64,000 nucleotides of DNA from Planctomycetota bacterium (GTDB lineage Bacteria; Planctomycetota; UBA1135; GCA-002686595), in NCBI GenBank assembly GCA_014237855.1, contig JABACD010000011.1:114546-178545 (forward strand). The letters are read 5' to 3'. The notes under the pieces are model-generated. The model was not told the DNA's origin and made no database searches. It was given only the letters and a program-made list of their open reading frames with translations. Shown piece by piece: positions 46,346 through 55,495 of this stretch (the first letter of the stretch is position 1; the number at the start of each line of letters is the position of its first letter). The position numbers and the translations under genes were made by a program.

Positions 46346-48505
46346 ATGCATTCGCGTCCGGTCCAGTTCATCACTCTCCAGGTTGCCCTCCTGGCGGCGC
46401 TCACGGGGGCCGGCTGCTCGGATGCCGGGGCTCCCACGGATCCCGGCTCCCAATCAACAGCTCGTCCCAACCTGCTGCTGGTCACCCTGGACACCACCAG
46501 GGTTGATCGCCTGGGTGCTTACGGGCATCTCGCCGCCCAGACGCCACGACTCGACGAGCTCGCAGATCGCGGCCTTCGCTTCGAACGTGCCTACGCCCAT
46601 GCCCCGCTGACACTCCCCACCCATGCCAGCCTCTTCACCGGGACCTTTCCCCCCGAGCATGGCATCCACGACAACGGTCGCAACGCCCTCGGCGAGCAGC
46701 TCACGACCCTGGCCGAGATCTTCTCCGCTCGGGGGTTCTCCACAGGAGCCTTCGTCAGTGCCATCGCCCTCGACGGCTCCTTCGGCCTGGACAGGGGCTT
46801 CGACATCTATGATGACGACCTTGGCAGCATGGGGCCGGGCGGCACCAGGCTCCTGGACCGCCCGGCGTCCGAGGTCGTGGACAGCGCGCTCTCCTGGCTG
46901 GCCACCTGCAAGTCTCCCTTCTTTGCCTGGGTCCACTTCTACGATCCCCACGCTGACTACTCGCCGCCTGCGGACTTCACCCTCGAGGACCCTTACGACG
47001 GGGAGATAGCCTACGTCGATGCCCAGCTGGGCCGACTGCTCGGCTGGCTGGAGTCACGCCGTCTGGCCAAGGAGACTCTCATCGTCGTGATAGCCGACCA
47101 TGGTGAGAGCCTCGGAGAAAAAGGGGAGCACACCCACGCCTCGCTGATCTATGAAGGAACTCAGCACATTCCCTGGGTGATGACATGGCCTGGACAGATC
47201 GTCGCTGGCTCACGCTCCGATGATCTGGTTCAACAGGTCGACCTCCTGCCGACCCTCATGGAGCTCTACGACTGGTCCGTGCCTGAGGCTGCCTCGGGGA
47301 GGAGCCTGGTTCCGCTGCTGCGAGGGGACTCCCTGGAGCCCGCGCCAATCTATGTCGAGAGCGAATACTGCGCGCTGAACTTCGGTTGGAGCCCACTGCG
47401 CGGGATCATCGAGGGCAACTGGAAGTACATCGACGCCCCCACCCCCGAGCTCTACGACCTCTCGTCCGACCCTGGAGAGACTCAGAACCTGGCGGAGAGC
47501 GCCGCAGAGGTCGCCGCGAGGCTCCAAGGACGCCTGAGGGCCTTGCTCGATTCCATGGAGTCCTATGCCCCAGCCGCCGTCGTCCTGGAGGAAGGCATGA
47601 GCGAGGGCCTCAGCGATCTCGGCTATGTCCAGGGCGCTGGTGAGATTTCCCTCGACGCATCCGGGCTCCTGATCAACCCGATTGAACGAATCGAGTACCT
47701 CGAGCTCTACCACGCAGCCGTGGGCATGGCCAACCATGGGCGCTTCGCAGAGATGATCGAGCCTCTGGAGCAAGTCGTCAGCGCCTGCCCGGAGAGTGCT
47801 GGCTTCCGGGCCTTGCTGGGCGATGCCTACCGGCGTCTGGAGCGCTGGGACCAGGCCCGTGAACAGCTCGAGGCCGCCCTGGAGATAGCTCCAAGCTACG
47901 ACCCTGCCCACTTCTATCTGGCCGCCTTCCACGAGACTCGGGGAGAGCTCGACCCGGCCCTCGCTTCCTATCGAGAGAACCTGCGGCTGCGCCCCGAGTA
48001 CGTGCCCGCTCGTGAAGGGGTCGCCAGGATCCTTGCCGAGCAGGAAGACCTGAGTGCGGCGCTGACCGAGTATCAGGAGATTGTCAGACTGGACCCCAAC
48101 CAAGCTCGCCACTGGATCACCATTGCGGGACTCGAGCAGCGAGTGGGCAACACCGCCAGGCGCAAGCAGGCGATCGAGCGAAGCCTTGAGCTTGCCGATG
48201 GCGACCTCAGCACCCGCGACTACTGCGCCTGGGTTCTGGCGACGGCCTCCGATGACGAGCTCCGCGACGGAGAGCGAGCCCTGGCCCTCGCGCAGGAACT
48301 GGTGGAGGAAACAGGTGGCCGTGTGCCAAGACTCCTCGACACGCTGGCTGCAGCGCAGGCGGAGACTGGAAGTTTTTCAGCCGCCATCACCAACGCTGAG
48401 AAGGCCATCGAACTTGCTGATGCACTGCAGGACCCGCTTCTCATGGAGCAAACGGCAGCTCACCTGGAGCTCTACCGTGGCGGGAAGCCGGTCCGCGAGG
48501 ACTGA
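46346..48505 (+). CDS. Sulfatase-fold lipoprotein with C-terminal TPR repeats (no formylglycine site)
   Basis: The protein has 719 residues. The ATG at 46346 starts a lipoprotein signal ending T-G-A-G-C with Cys24. Residues about 40-400 are an alkaline-phosphatase/sulfatase fold: L-V-T-L-D-T-T-R-V-D-R-L-G-A-Y-G, F-V-H-F-Y-D-P-H-A-D-Y-like W-V-H-F-Y-D-P-H, and V-I-A-D-H-G-E-S-L-G. At the sulfatase signature the sequence reads T89-L-P-T-H-A-S-L-F-T-G, with Thr in place of the Cys/Ser that becomes formylglycine and His in place of Arg. It is therefore not a classical sulfatase and may be a phospho-hydrolase or transferase. Residues about 480-715 form TPR-type helical repeats. Confidence 0.88.
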   Translation: MHSRPVQFITLQVALLAALTGAGCSDAGAPTDPGSQSTARPNLLLVTLDTTRVDRLGAYGHLAAQTPRLDELADRGLRFERAYAHAPLTLPTHASLFTGTFPPEHGIHDNGRNALGEQLTTLAEIFSARGFSTGAFVSAIALDGSFGLDRGFDIYDDDLGSMGPGGTRLLDRPASEVVDSALSWLATCKSPFFAWVHFYDPHADYSPPADFTLEDPYDGEIAYVDAQLGRLLGWLESRRLAKETLIVVIADHGESLGEKGEHTHASLIYEGTQHIPWVMTWPGQIVAGSRSDDLVQQVDLLPTLMELYDWSVPEAASGRSLVPLLRGDSLEPAPIYVESEYCALNFGWSPLRGIIEGNWKYIDAPTPELYDLSSDPGETQNLAESAAEVAARLQGRLRALLDSMESYAPAAVVLEEGMSEGLSDLGYVQGAGEISLDASGLLINPIERIEYLELYHAAVGMANHGRFAEMIEPLEQVVSACPESAGFRALLGDAYRRLERWDQAREQLEAALEIAPSYDPAHFYLAAFHETRGELDPALASYRENLRLRPEYVPAREGVARILAEQEDLSAALTEYQEIVRLDPNQARHWITIAGLEQRVGNTARRKQAIERSLELADGDLSTRDYCAWVLATASDDELRDGERALALAQELVEETGGRVPRLLDTLAAAQAETGSFSAAITNAEKAIELADALQDPLLMEQTAAHLELYRGGKPVRED

Positions 48506-48513
48506 AGCTGGCC

Positions 48514-50346
48514 TCAGTCCAGAGCCAGAATGCGAGTGCGCTCCTGATCCTGCCCGCTCTCCCAGATCGTCCGGAAGTCGGACTTCAGCTCGGCCTCGCC
48601 AACTCTCAGGGCCTCGATCAAGCCTCGAGGCGCCCCCTGCCGCGCAAAGCTGGCTGCACTGTTGGGCCCCAGAACGAGGTAGGAAATCCCCAGTGAACGG
48701 ACCTGACGTGACAGCTCCTCCGGGCTGTTGGACTCGAGCGCCTCGTCCAGCCCGAAGCGGCCGGCGAGATCGCCATTGCGCCGCACTCCCCAGCTCGCGC
48801 AAGCCCGTTGGCCGTGATAGATGATCAGGGCCGCGAGCTGGGGGTCCGTCAAGATCCCGTTCGCGTGCACGGCCTGGACACTGTTCCAGGGACCAGTGGG
48901 CCGGGAGTTCTGCCGCAGCCAGCGCGCGGCGGCAAGACCATCCAGCCGCTCGTCCTGGGGCCGCCCCTCGAGGTTGCCCACGACTCCTGAGACGGAGAAG
49001 ATCAGGAGCCCCGCGAGCGAGAAGCAGGCGACCCTCCCCCCCGTACCCCTCGCATCCAGGGAGACTCCCATCACCAAGGCCAGGGGAACAAGGAACAGGA
49101 GAAGCAGGGGCGGATGCAAGCTAGCGATTCCCACGGTCGCACCCCCAGCACAGAGCATGGTGACCCTGGTGCGAGAAGCTACGGAGTCAGGCCCACCGTC
49201 AGCTCTCCACATCATCGAGAGCAGCGCAAAGAGGACCGTCAATCCGCCCACGAGTAACGCTTCTCTCGACTCGCTCGCCCACGGACCCCCCGCATCCCAT
49301 TCAAGTGCAGCGAAGAGCAGCGCGCTCTGTTCATGGTCGGGCCCCATGAGCCCCAGGACAACGACGCCCACCACCAGCAAGGTGACCGCGCCACCTTTGA
49401 TGGCTCGCATCAAGCCCCCACTCCAGGCTTCGCCTTGCTGCCAGAGCAGCAACACGAACGGCAGCGCGCCAAGAATCGCACAGGTGCCCCAGAGGTCAGT
49501 CCAGCCCGCAACAGGCCCACCTGTTGCCGGTGCCCAAGGACCTCCGATCGAGGGCAAGATTCCACCGAGAGAGGTGGCAATCCAGAACAGCAAGGCGGCA
49601 CGCGCCAGATCAGCACGTCCTGCTGCTTCTGCCCGTGTGGCCACGATCACGAGAGCCAGCCAGATTCCGGCTGTCGGAGCCAGATAGATCGGCGATGCAG
49701 CCAGGCCGATCCCTCCCAGGACACCGGCAAACATCGCATTCGTGAACTGGTCCAGGGGTTGGGATGAGCTCCAGACTGCACAGATTGCCCGCAATTGAAG
49801 TGCGAAGACGAGTGCGATGAACAGCTCGATCCAGATCGTTCCAGGACGCCCCGCCTCCATCACGATCGGCATTGCCCCTATCGCCACGAGAGAGAGTGAG
49901 GCTGCCACGCGAGAGACCCCCGTCCTCGCTCGTAACAGACCGAAGACTGCCGCCAGCCACAGAAACGTGAGCGCAGGCCCAATCCACAAGCTGAGGCGTT
50001 GCAGCCCGAACTCGTCCAGAGGGGTCCCTGGGCTTCCCACCTTCCCTCCCGAGAAGCCACGTGCAAGGAGCGCGACGAGCTCATCGAAGAGTGGCAGATC
50101 CATCGATGCAGCAGCCCCTGGAAAGCTGCCGTAACCATCGACCTGGGCGAGGCGATTGCTCTCGATCGCCAGACCGATCCGGCGTAAGCGCCAGGCGGAC
50201 TCTGCATCCAGCACCGCAAAGTCGCCGGTCTCCGGGTCAATCGCGGAATCGCGCCAGCCCAGAACGAACCATGCCATCAACGCCAGCACGCAGAGGAGGA
50301 ACACTCCATGGCGTCTGGTCTCGGAAGTTAGTCCTGATTCAGCCAA
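48514..50346 (-). CDS. STT3/GT-C-like multi-pass membrane protein
   Basis: The protein has 610 residues from the TTG at 50346, which overlaps the upstream gene's end. About 12 hydrophobic helices are seen. After the first helix comes D-A-E-S-A-W-R-L-R-R-I and then a loop ending M-D-L-P-L-F-D-E-L, the pattern of oligosaccharyltransferase STT3-like proteins (D-x-x-x-x-x-R near the first luminal loop). No W-W-D-Y-G-type STT3 catalytic motif was recognised, so it may be a distant GT-C member. The C-terminal 130 residues are a soluble domain. It is third in a minus-strand set with hutI and an unknown exported protein. Confidence 0.68.
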   Translation of the reverse strand: MAESGLTSETRRHGVFLLCVLALMAWFVLGWRDSAIDPETGDFAVLDAESAWRLRRIGLAIESNRLAQVDGYGSFPGAAASMDLPLFDELVALLARGFSGGKVGSPGTPLDEFGLQRLSLWIGPALTFLWLAAVFGLLRARTGVSRVAASLSLVAIGAMPIVMEAGRPGTIWIELFIALVFALQLRAICAVWSSSQPLDQFTNAMFAGVLGGIGLAASPIYLAPTAGIWLALVIVATRAEAAGRADLARAALLFWIATSLGGILPSIGGPWAPATGGPVAGWTDLWGTCAILGALPFVLLLWQQGEAWSGGLMRAIKGGAVTLLVVGVVVLGLMGPDHEQSALLFAALEWDAGGPWASESREALLVGGLTVLFALLSMMWRADGGPDSVASRTRVTMLCAGGATVGIASLHPPLLLLFLVPLALVMGVSLDARGTGGRVACFSLAGLLIFSVSGVVGNLEGRPQDERLDGLAAARWLRQNSRPTGPWNSVQAVHANGILTDPQLAALIIYHGQRACASWGVRRNGDLAGRFGLDEALESNSPEELSRQVRSLGISYLVLGPNSAASFARQGAPRGLIEALRVGEAELKSDFRTIWESGQDQERTRILALD

Positions 50347-51770
50347 GTCGCCAGACGCCTCGGAACTTCGAGCACTCCAACTGGATCCGGCACACTCAGG
50401 TACAGACGGGTTCGCCGGGTAGAAGGACCTTCATCTTCATCGAGAGCAAGCTCCTCCTTGGCCCCGAGCACCAGCTGCAGCGTCGACAGACCGAGATCCG
50501 GACTGAGTCCTGCGCGGGCTGCAAGGGTCTCGCTCAGAACGAGCGCGTCGATCCCCTTGAGATCCTCGCTCTGGGGGTGAGCTGGCAGAGTGCGCCCGAA
50601 GTCACCACGTGTGACAACCACCAGTTCATCGATTCCCTGCTGCTCCCGCAGCGACTGCACCAGCTGAGCTACCTGGAACCCCGCCTGACCGGGCAAGGAA
50701 GGCGCGGCAGCAAGCACGCGCCAGCCATGCTTGGCGGCGAAATCACCCCAGGCTCTACCCCGAGGGCCCGAGAGGAGGTCGGCAGGGGACTCGAAGGCGT
50801 CCGCCAGAAGTAGAACGGCGCGCTGACCGTTACCGAGAGGATGCTCCCAGACCACGATTTCCTCGGGGTCCAAGCGGACGTACTTGAGAGCCTCAAGGCT
50901 CAGCCCACCTGGGCTCTCACCCGTCAGCGAAATCCAGTCCGACAATCTTGTCGCACTCGCCTGCCGCAGACCGAGTTCCCGCAGCAATCTCAGCCGCTCC
51001 AGCACTCGCCGTTGCAGGGGGCTGGCCTCCTCGACCGCCACGGCCGCCAGCTGGGCCCTGGTCTCCCCGAGGCCCTCGACACACTCGATCGGAACTGGAC
51101 GGCCTCGAATGATTCCCGGCCCCACGCGTAGCTCAAGAACGAGATGCCACACCGCCGCATCGGAAACGGGCGGGCGAATGTAGGCCTGAAAGCCCTCGAC
51201 GAGCGCCGCTACCGAGGCTGGCTCACTCCGGGCGACTGTCTCAAGTCCATCGGGTGCAATCCAGATCAGCTTCAGGTCCACGCCTCCCTCGGGTTCGGGC
51301 GGGGCCGCGGGTTTCCAAATGCCATCGAGGTTGACCGTCATGGGTTCCCCGAGCCCCTCCTCGCGAGCGGCAAAGACTCCCGGCACGACCCGCAGATCGA
51401 TGGAATCAGCCAGCACGCACCAGGCCTCCAGGCTCGTGTTCCGCAGGTCCCCTTCCACAGCACGAGTAGCGGCTGCAATCGACTCCAGCGGGAGGGGCGC
51501 ACGGGATCTCTCCAGTTCTTCACCTGCGGTGCGCAGGATCTGATCCGCACTGGCCCTGGCGGCCTTCTCCGCCCTGGAGTACTTCTCGAGGAGCAGCTGA
51601 GTTCGCTCAACCCGCAGGGCGGCTCTACGAGCCAGCATCTGGTTGACCTGAGGGGTGCTCTCGGGCGTCCCCACCCGCTGCGTAGCAGACACACTGGCTG
51701 CCGAGCCGCTCATCAGAGCGAAGATCAGGCTGATGTGGAGACTTCGCTGCCACCTAGGAGGTTGTCTCAT
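50328..51770 (-). CDS. Exported protein of unknown function, possible alpha/beta-hydrolase-like C-terminus
   Basis: The protein has 480 residues. The ATG at 51770 lies inside the end of hutI (17-base overlap) and begins a signal peptide (L-H-I-S-L-I-F-A-L-M-S-G-S-A-A-S) after a basic start. Residues about 45-120 are helical and charged, and about 130-250 are beta-rich. The C-terminal 200 residues have alternating strands and helices (A-V-L-L-L-A-D-A, W-R-V-L-A-A-A-P, E-L-V-V-V-T-R-G-D-F-G-R), suggesting an alpha/beta fold without a clear G-x-S-x-G nucleophile. No family was recognised. It is followed in overlap by the STT3-like gene. Confidence 0.7.
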   Translation of the reverse strand: MRQPPRWQRSLHISLIFALMSGSAASVSATQRVGTPESTPQVNQMLARRAALRVERTQLLLEKYSRAEKAARASADQILRTAGEELERSRAPLPLESIAAATRAVEGDLRNTSLEAWCVLADSIDLRVVPGVFAAREEGLGEPMTVNLDGIWKPAAPPEPEGGVDLKLIWIAPDGLETVARSEPASVAALVEGFQAYIRPPVSDAAVWHLVLELRVGPGIIRGRPVPIECVEGLGETRAQLAAVAVEEASPLQRRVLERLRLLRELGLRQASATRLSDWISLTGESPGGLSLEALKYVRLDPEEIVVWEHPLGNGQRAVLLLADAFESPADLLSGPRGRAWGDFAAKHGWRVLAAAPSLPGQAGFQVAQLVQSLREQQGIDELVVVTRGDFGRTLPAHPQSEDLKGIDALVLSETLAARAGLSPDLGLSTLQLVLGAKEELALDEDEGPSTRRTRLYLSVPDPVGVLEVPRRLATWLNQD

Positions 51771-53031
51771 CGTACCTCTCATAGACGACCTCTCCACCCT
51801 TGACCACCACGCGTACAGGATTGCGTCCGAACTCGTAGGTCAGGTGGCGGTAGCCTGGCAGGTCGAGGAGGGCCAGGTCCGCCTGCTTACCGACCTCGAT
51901 CGAGCCCAGCCGGTCGCCACGGCCCAGTGAACAGGCTGCGTTCAGAGTAGCCGCAGCCAGTGCCTCGCTGGCGCTCATGCCGTAGCGTAGGGCTGCCCAG
52001 GTCAGCACCTCCGGCATGGACTGAACGTAGCAGGAGCCGGGATTGAAGTCCGTGGCGAGCGCAGGTGCGAGACCCGCCGTGATCATCTCGCGGGCGGGAG
52101 CCTCCTCGTCCTGACGCAGGAAGAGTGGTACCAGCGGACAGAGCACGGGGATCACTCCTGCGGACGCCAGCGCCTCGATCCCGGTTGGAGTGACACACTC
52201 CAGATGATCCGCGCTGGCAGCGCCCAGCTCCGCTGCAAGCTCAGCGCCGCCAAGGGAGGTCAGCTGATCCACATGCATTCGCACGCCCAACCCCAGCTCC
52301 GCGCCTCGTTCCATGACCTTGCGCGAGTCATCCAACCCGAACACATGGCTCTCGGTAAAGATATCGCAGTACTCTGCGAGACCGCTCTCCGCGACTTGCG
52401 GAAGCATCTCCTCGATCAGGAGAGTGACGTACTCCTCGTGACGCTCTCGGTACTCGGGGGGGAAGTCGTGGGCACCCAGAAAGGTCGGTACTAGCTCCAC
52501 GTCGTGCAATCGATTGGCCTCGGCCAGGACCTCCAGACACTTCAGCTCATCAGCTGTCGTCAACCCATAGCCTGTCTTGGCCTCGATCGTCGTTGTGCCC
52601 AGTTCGAGAAAGCGATCCAGACGCTGGAGCAACCGCCCAAGCAGCTCTTCCCTGGAAGCCTCACGAACCCCTCGGATCGAGGAGAGAATGCCGCCGCCGG
52701 CCCTTGAGATCTCCACATAACTGCGTCCCGCCACCCGCATCTCGAATTCTTCCTCTCGGGTCCCGAAGAAGATCGGATGTGTGTGCGAGTCCACGAACCC
52801 CGGAACGAGGATTCCCCCTGCACCGTCGATCACCTGCTCGGCACTCCACTCCTCGAGGAGCTGGTCTTCCGGAGCTACAGCGACGATCTCACGACCCCGC
52901 ACAGCAACGGCGTGGCCACTCTGGATCTTCGATTCGAGGGCTGATCCGCCAAGCGCAGAGGTACCGCATGGACTGACGACCTCCGCGACTCCGGTGATCA
53001 AGAGGTCAGCGCTCTGGGGGGCGTTGGGCAT
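51754..53031 (-). CDS. hutI: Imidazolonepropionase
   Basis: The protein has 425 residues, normal for HutI. The metal site G-F-V-D-S-H-T-H-P-I-F and the substrate-binding R-S-Y-x-E-I-x-x-x-G-G-G-I are present, along with V-R-M-H-V-D-Q, S-A-D-H-L-E and A-T-D-F-N-P-G-S. It hydrolyses imidazolone-5-propionate to formiminoglutamate in the histidine-degradation pathway. The other hut genes (hutH, hutU, hutG or hutF) are not in this window, and its downstream partners are unrelated, which is unusual for a hut gene. Confidence 0.96.
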   Translation of the reverse strand: MPNAPQSADLLITGVAEVVSPCGTSALGGSALESKIQSGHAVAVRGREIVAVAPEDQLLEEWSAEQVIDGAGGILVPGFVDSHTHPIFFGTREEEFEMRVAGRSYVEISRAGGGILSSIRGVREASREELLGRLLQRLDRFLELGTTTIEAKTGYGLTTADELKCLEVLAEANRLHDVELVPTFLGAHDFPPEYRERHEEYVTLLIEEMLPQVAESGLAEYCDIFTESHVFGLDDSRKVMERGAELGLGVRMHVDQLTSLGGAELAAELGAASADHLECVTPTGIEALASAGVIPVLCPLVPLFLRQDEEAPAREMITAGLAPALATDFNPGSCYVQSMPEVLTWAALRYGMSASEALAAATLNAACSLGRGDRLGSIEVGKQADLALLDLPGYRHLTYEFGRNPVRVVVKGGEVVYERYDETTS

Positions 53032-53064
53032 ACGCCCAGTGTAGCTGGGACGAATGGACCCGGT

Positions 53065-53838
53065 CTAGCCAGCCTGACATCCGGATGTCTCGTTCCAGCA
53101 ATCCAAGATCGCCATGTTCCTGGTCATGTGAGCGCGAATGCGCTTGCGAGCTCGAAACATGATCATCTTCATGTTCGACATCCCCACTGACATTCGATCG
53201 CAGGCCTCGGCGTAGGTGAAGCCCTCGACCTCGATCAAGCGTAATGCCTCCTGATCCCTCGGTGAGAGTTCCTTCCAGGCGAGGAGATAGTGCTGCAGGA
53301 AGATCCCCCAGGCGCCTGAGAGCGACTGGTGCTCCTCCGCCAGAAAGACGCGATCAAGGGGCCCTGAGCGGGAGTCCTGTGGTTCCTGAGACCCTTCGGG
53401 TAGATCGTCGATCGAGTGACTGGTCCTCCGGCCGAGATGGCGACGGATCACATTTCGAGTGATGGCCGCTACCCAGACCCGGAAGGACCTGGGGTGATCA
53501 TCACGAAAGCTTCCCGGGTAGCGGTAGATGTTGACGAAGACATCCTGACAGAGCTCCTGCGGATCGAAGCGCCTGCTCTGACCTCGCAGGCCGCTGCAAA
53601 CCAGCCGGAGAACCGCAGATGAGCAGTAGGAGTGAAGGCCCGCGAACTCCTCCTCGCCTCGAGTGTCCCGAAACAGGGCCATGAGGGCTGTTTGCGTGCG
53701 AGCCTCAAGCTCATCCCGGCTCTCCCCGCCTTGCGGCGATCTGCTGACGCACCCGCGCGGACGTTGGAATCCTGAACTGGCGAACTGGCGATGCTCAGTG
53801 GGTAGCTGAGCCTTCTCGGGAGATTCGGTTAGCTTCAC
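53065..53838 (-). CDS. ECF-type RNA polymerase sigma factor
   Basis: About 257 residues from the GTG at 53838; an ATG at 53895 or one at 53682 are alternatives, and the best start is unclear. The sigma-2 region shows F-D-P-Q-E-L-C-Q-D-V-F-V-N-I-Y-R and F-R-V-W-V-A-A-I-T-R-N-V-I-R-R. The sigma-4 region shows L-S-P-R-D-Q-E-A-L-R-L-I-E-V-E-G-F-T-Y-A-E-A and an unusual S-V-G-M-S-N-M-K-M-I-M-F-R-A-R-K-R recognition helix area. It has a Pro/Ser-rich front of up to 70 residues and two Cys near the C-terminus. No anti-sigma gene was seen nearby, so how it is controlled is unknown. Confidence 0.85.
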   Translation of the reverse strand: MKLTESPEKAQLPTEHRQFASSGFQRPRGCVSRSPQGGESRDELEARTQTALMALFRDTRGEEEFAGLHSYCSSAVLRLVCSGLRGQSRRFDPQELCQDVFVNIYRYPGSFRDDHPRSFRVWVAAITRNVIRRHLGRRTSHSIDDLPEGSQEPQDSRSGPLDRVFLAEEHQSLSGAWGIFLQHYLLAWKELSPRDQEALRLIEVEGFTYAEACDRMSVGMSNMKMIMFRARKRIRAHMTRNMAILDCWNETSGCQAG

Positions 53839-54124
53839 ACCCCCCCAATGCACCCACCATGCCAAAACGACCACCAGCCAACGTACTGCCTCCAAATAAC
53901 TACAGGCAATAGACTTACAATCAAACGCCGCCCCGTCACCACCGGGAACCGCCGGCTTGAAGCCAGCACCCGTTCCGGTTTCGTAACACTCTCAACCGTC
54001 CTGGTTCTGAAAGCCGAGTTAGCATCTTGGAAGGGATGAGTGAACAGATCCCTGCCGAACTCCCGATAGAATTCCGCGCCGCCGCAGCTCTGCCGCCCCC
54101 CGCGTTGCCCCGCCGATCACAGCC

Positions 54125-55444
54125 TTGGCCTTCTGCCCACCTACACCGGACCCTCTGGGTCCGCCTCCACCCCTGCTAGCAGCGGGCGATCACGACGCGA
54201 TCCTCTGGGCGCTCCTGGTCCTGGCACTGTCGTCCTGCTTTGCCCTGCTGCGAGCATCCCTTCTGTACTCGCGGACCGCTCGTGTCGCAGCGATTGCGCC
54301 GTCGCAGGACTCTCGAGAGCGCATCGAGCGTCTCCTCGAGCAAGTCGATCGCTTCACCAACAGTGCGAGCATCCTCAAGGTCACCTGCGATCTCGTCTTC
54401 ATTGCCGTCATCCTGGCTGCCCTTGCGGTTGGTGAGGGCATTCGGTGGCAGGCGCTCTTGGGCACAGCAGCCATCGCTGTTCCTGCCCAGCTATTTCTGA
54501 CGGAGTCACTGCCACAGGCCCTGGCCCGCCGCTGGGGTGACACCATCCTGCTTCGTGTACTCCCGACCTTCAGCATCCTGCAACTACCACTGCAGGTGCT
54601 CTCGAGCACACTCGAGGCGCTCAATGGAGCTGTGCTACGCGTGGTCGGCGTCCCGGAGGAATCCACGGAGACTCGGGAAATCGTCGAGGGCTTTCGCGAG
54701 GTGATCGAGGACAGTGCGCGCCGGAACGATCTCGATGAAACTGAGCGAGAGCTGATCGAGAACGTGATGGAGTTCAGCGATGTGGACGTTGCGGAGATCA
54801 TGACTCCACGCACGGAGATTCACGGAGTTGACCTCGAAGACGGGCTCGATGAGGTCGTGCGAGTGGCCGCTGAGGAAGGGCACTCTTCGATTCCAATCTT
54901 CGAGGAGAACCTCGACAGCATCGTGGGCTTCGTCTCCGCCAGGGGTATCGTCAAGCTCCTGGCTCAAGGTGGCCTTCAGGGTGCCACACTGCGGGATCTG
55001 GTTCGCCCCGCCTACTTCGTGCCCGAGACCAAGCTCATCACGGAACTCCTGGCAGAGTTTCGGCGGGATAGGCGCAAGATGGCCATTGTGCTCGACGAGT
55101 ACGGCGGCACGGCGGGCATGATCACGCTGGGCGATATCCTCAGCGAGATCGTCGGAGACATCGGCGATGAGTTCGATCGACCCGACCCTGAACCGGTGCA
55201 CTTCGTGGCCCCTGGCGTGGCCATGATTCAGGCCGGCCTGCGCATCGCAGAGGTCAATGAGGCCATGCAGCTGGAGCTGCCCGAAGACGAGGACTACGAG
55301 ACCCTGGGGGGCTTCGTGCTCTCCGAACTGGGACACCTGCCAAAGCCCGGTGAGGGCTTCGATTTCGATCGCGCCAGCTACGAGGTCACCGAGGCCAGCG
55401 ATCGGCGCGTGATTCGTGTCTGCGTTCGCAAGGCAGTGGGCTGA
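54125..55444 (+). CDS. CNNM/CorC-family transporter with CBS pair
   Basis: The protein has 439 residues from a TTG at 54125; the start is weakly supported. Residues about 25-180 are a DUF21-type membrane domain with about three or four helices. A CBS pair (about 215-340) follows the characteristic L-D-E-T-E-R-E-L-I-E-N-V-M-E-F-S-D and V-A-E-I-M-T-P-R-T-E. A CorC_HlyC domain ends the chain (M-I-Q-A-G-L-R-I, G-F-V-L-S-E-L-G-H-L-P). Family members export or take up Mg2+ and similar ions across the inner membrane. It lies upstream of recO. Confidence 0.92.
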   Translation: MAFCPPTPDPLGPPPPLLAAGDHDAILWALLVLALSSCFALLRASLLYSRTARVAAIAPSQDSRERIERLLEQVDRFTNSASILKVTCDLVFIAVILAALAVGEGIRWQALLGTAAIAVPAQLFLTESLPQALARRWGDTILLRVLPTFSILQLPLQVLSSTLEALNGAVLRVVGVPEESTETREIVEGFREVIEDSARRNDLDETERELIENVMEFSDVDVAEIMTPRTEIHGVDLEDGLDEVVRVAAEEGHSSIPIFEENLDSIVGFVSARGIVKLLAQGGLQGATLRDLVRPAYFVPETKLITELLAEFRRDRRKMAIVLDEYGGTAGMITLGDILSEIVGDIGDEFDRPDPEPVHFVAPGVAMIQAGLRIAEVNEAMQLELPEDEDYETLGGFVLSELGHLPKPGEGFDFDRASYEVTEASDRRVIRVCVRKAVG

Positions 55445-55495
55445 TTCGCGCTGGGCTTCGTTAGGCTCTTGGCAGCGCCGGCCGGCCTACTGGAC

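Noticed and set aside
45498..46610. Long plus-strand open frame antisense to hisS (about 370 codons)
   Set aside because: hisS has all synthetase motifs on the other strand; the antisense product resembles nothing and runs into the next gene.
54036..54182. ATG-started short frame before the CNNM gene
   Set aside because: It is Pro/Arg-rich, runs out of frame into the CNNM gene and has no recognisable features; the CNNM frame covers the region better.
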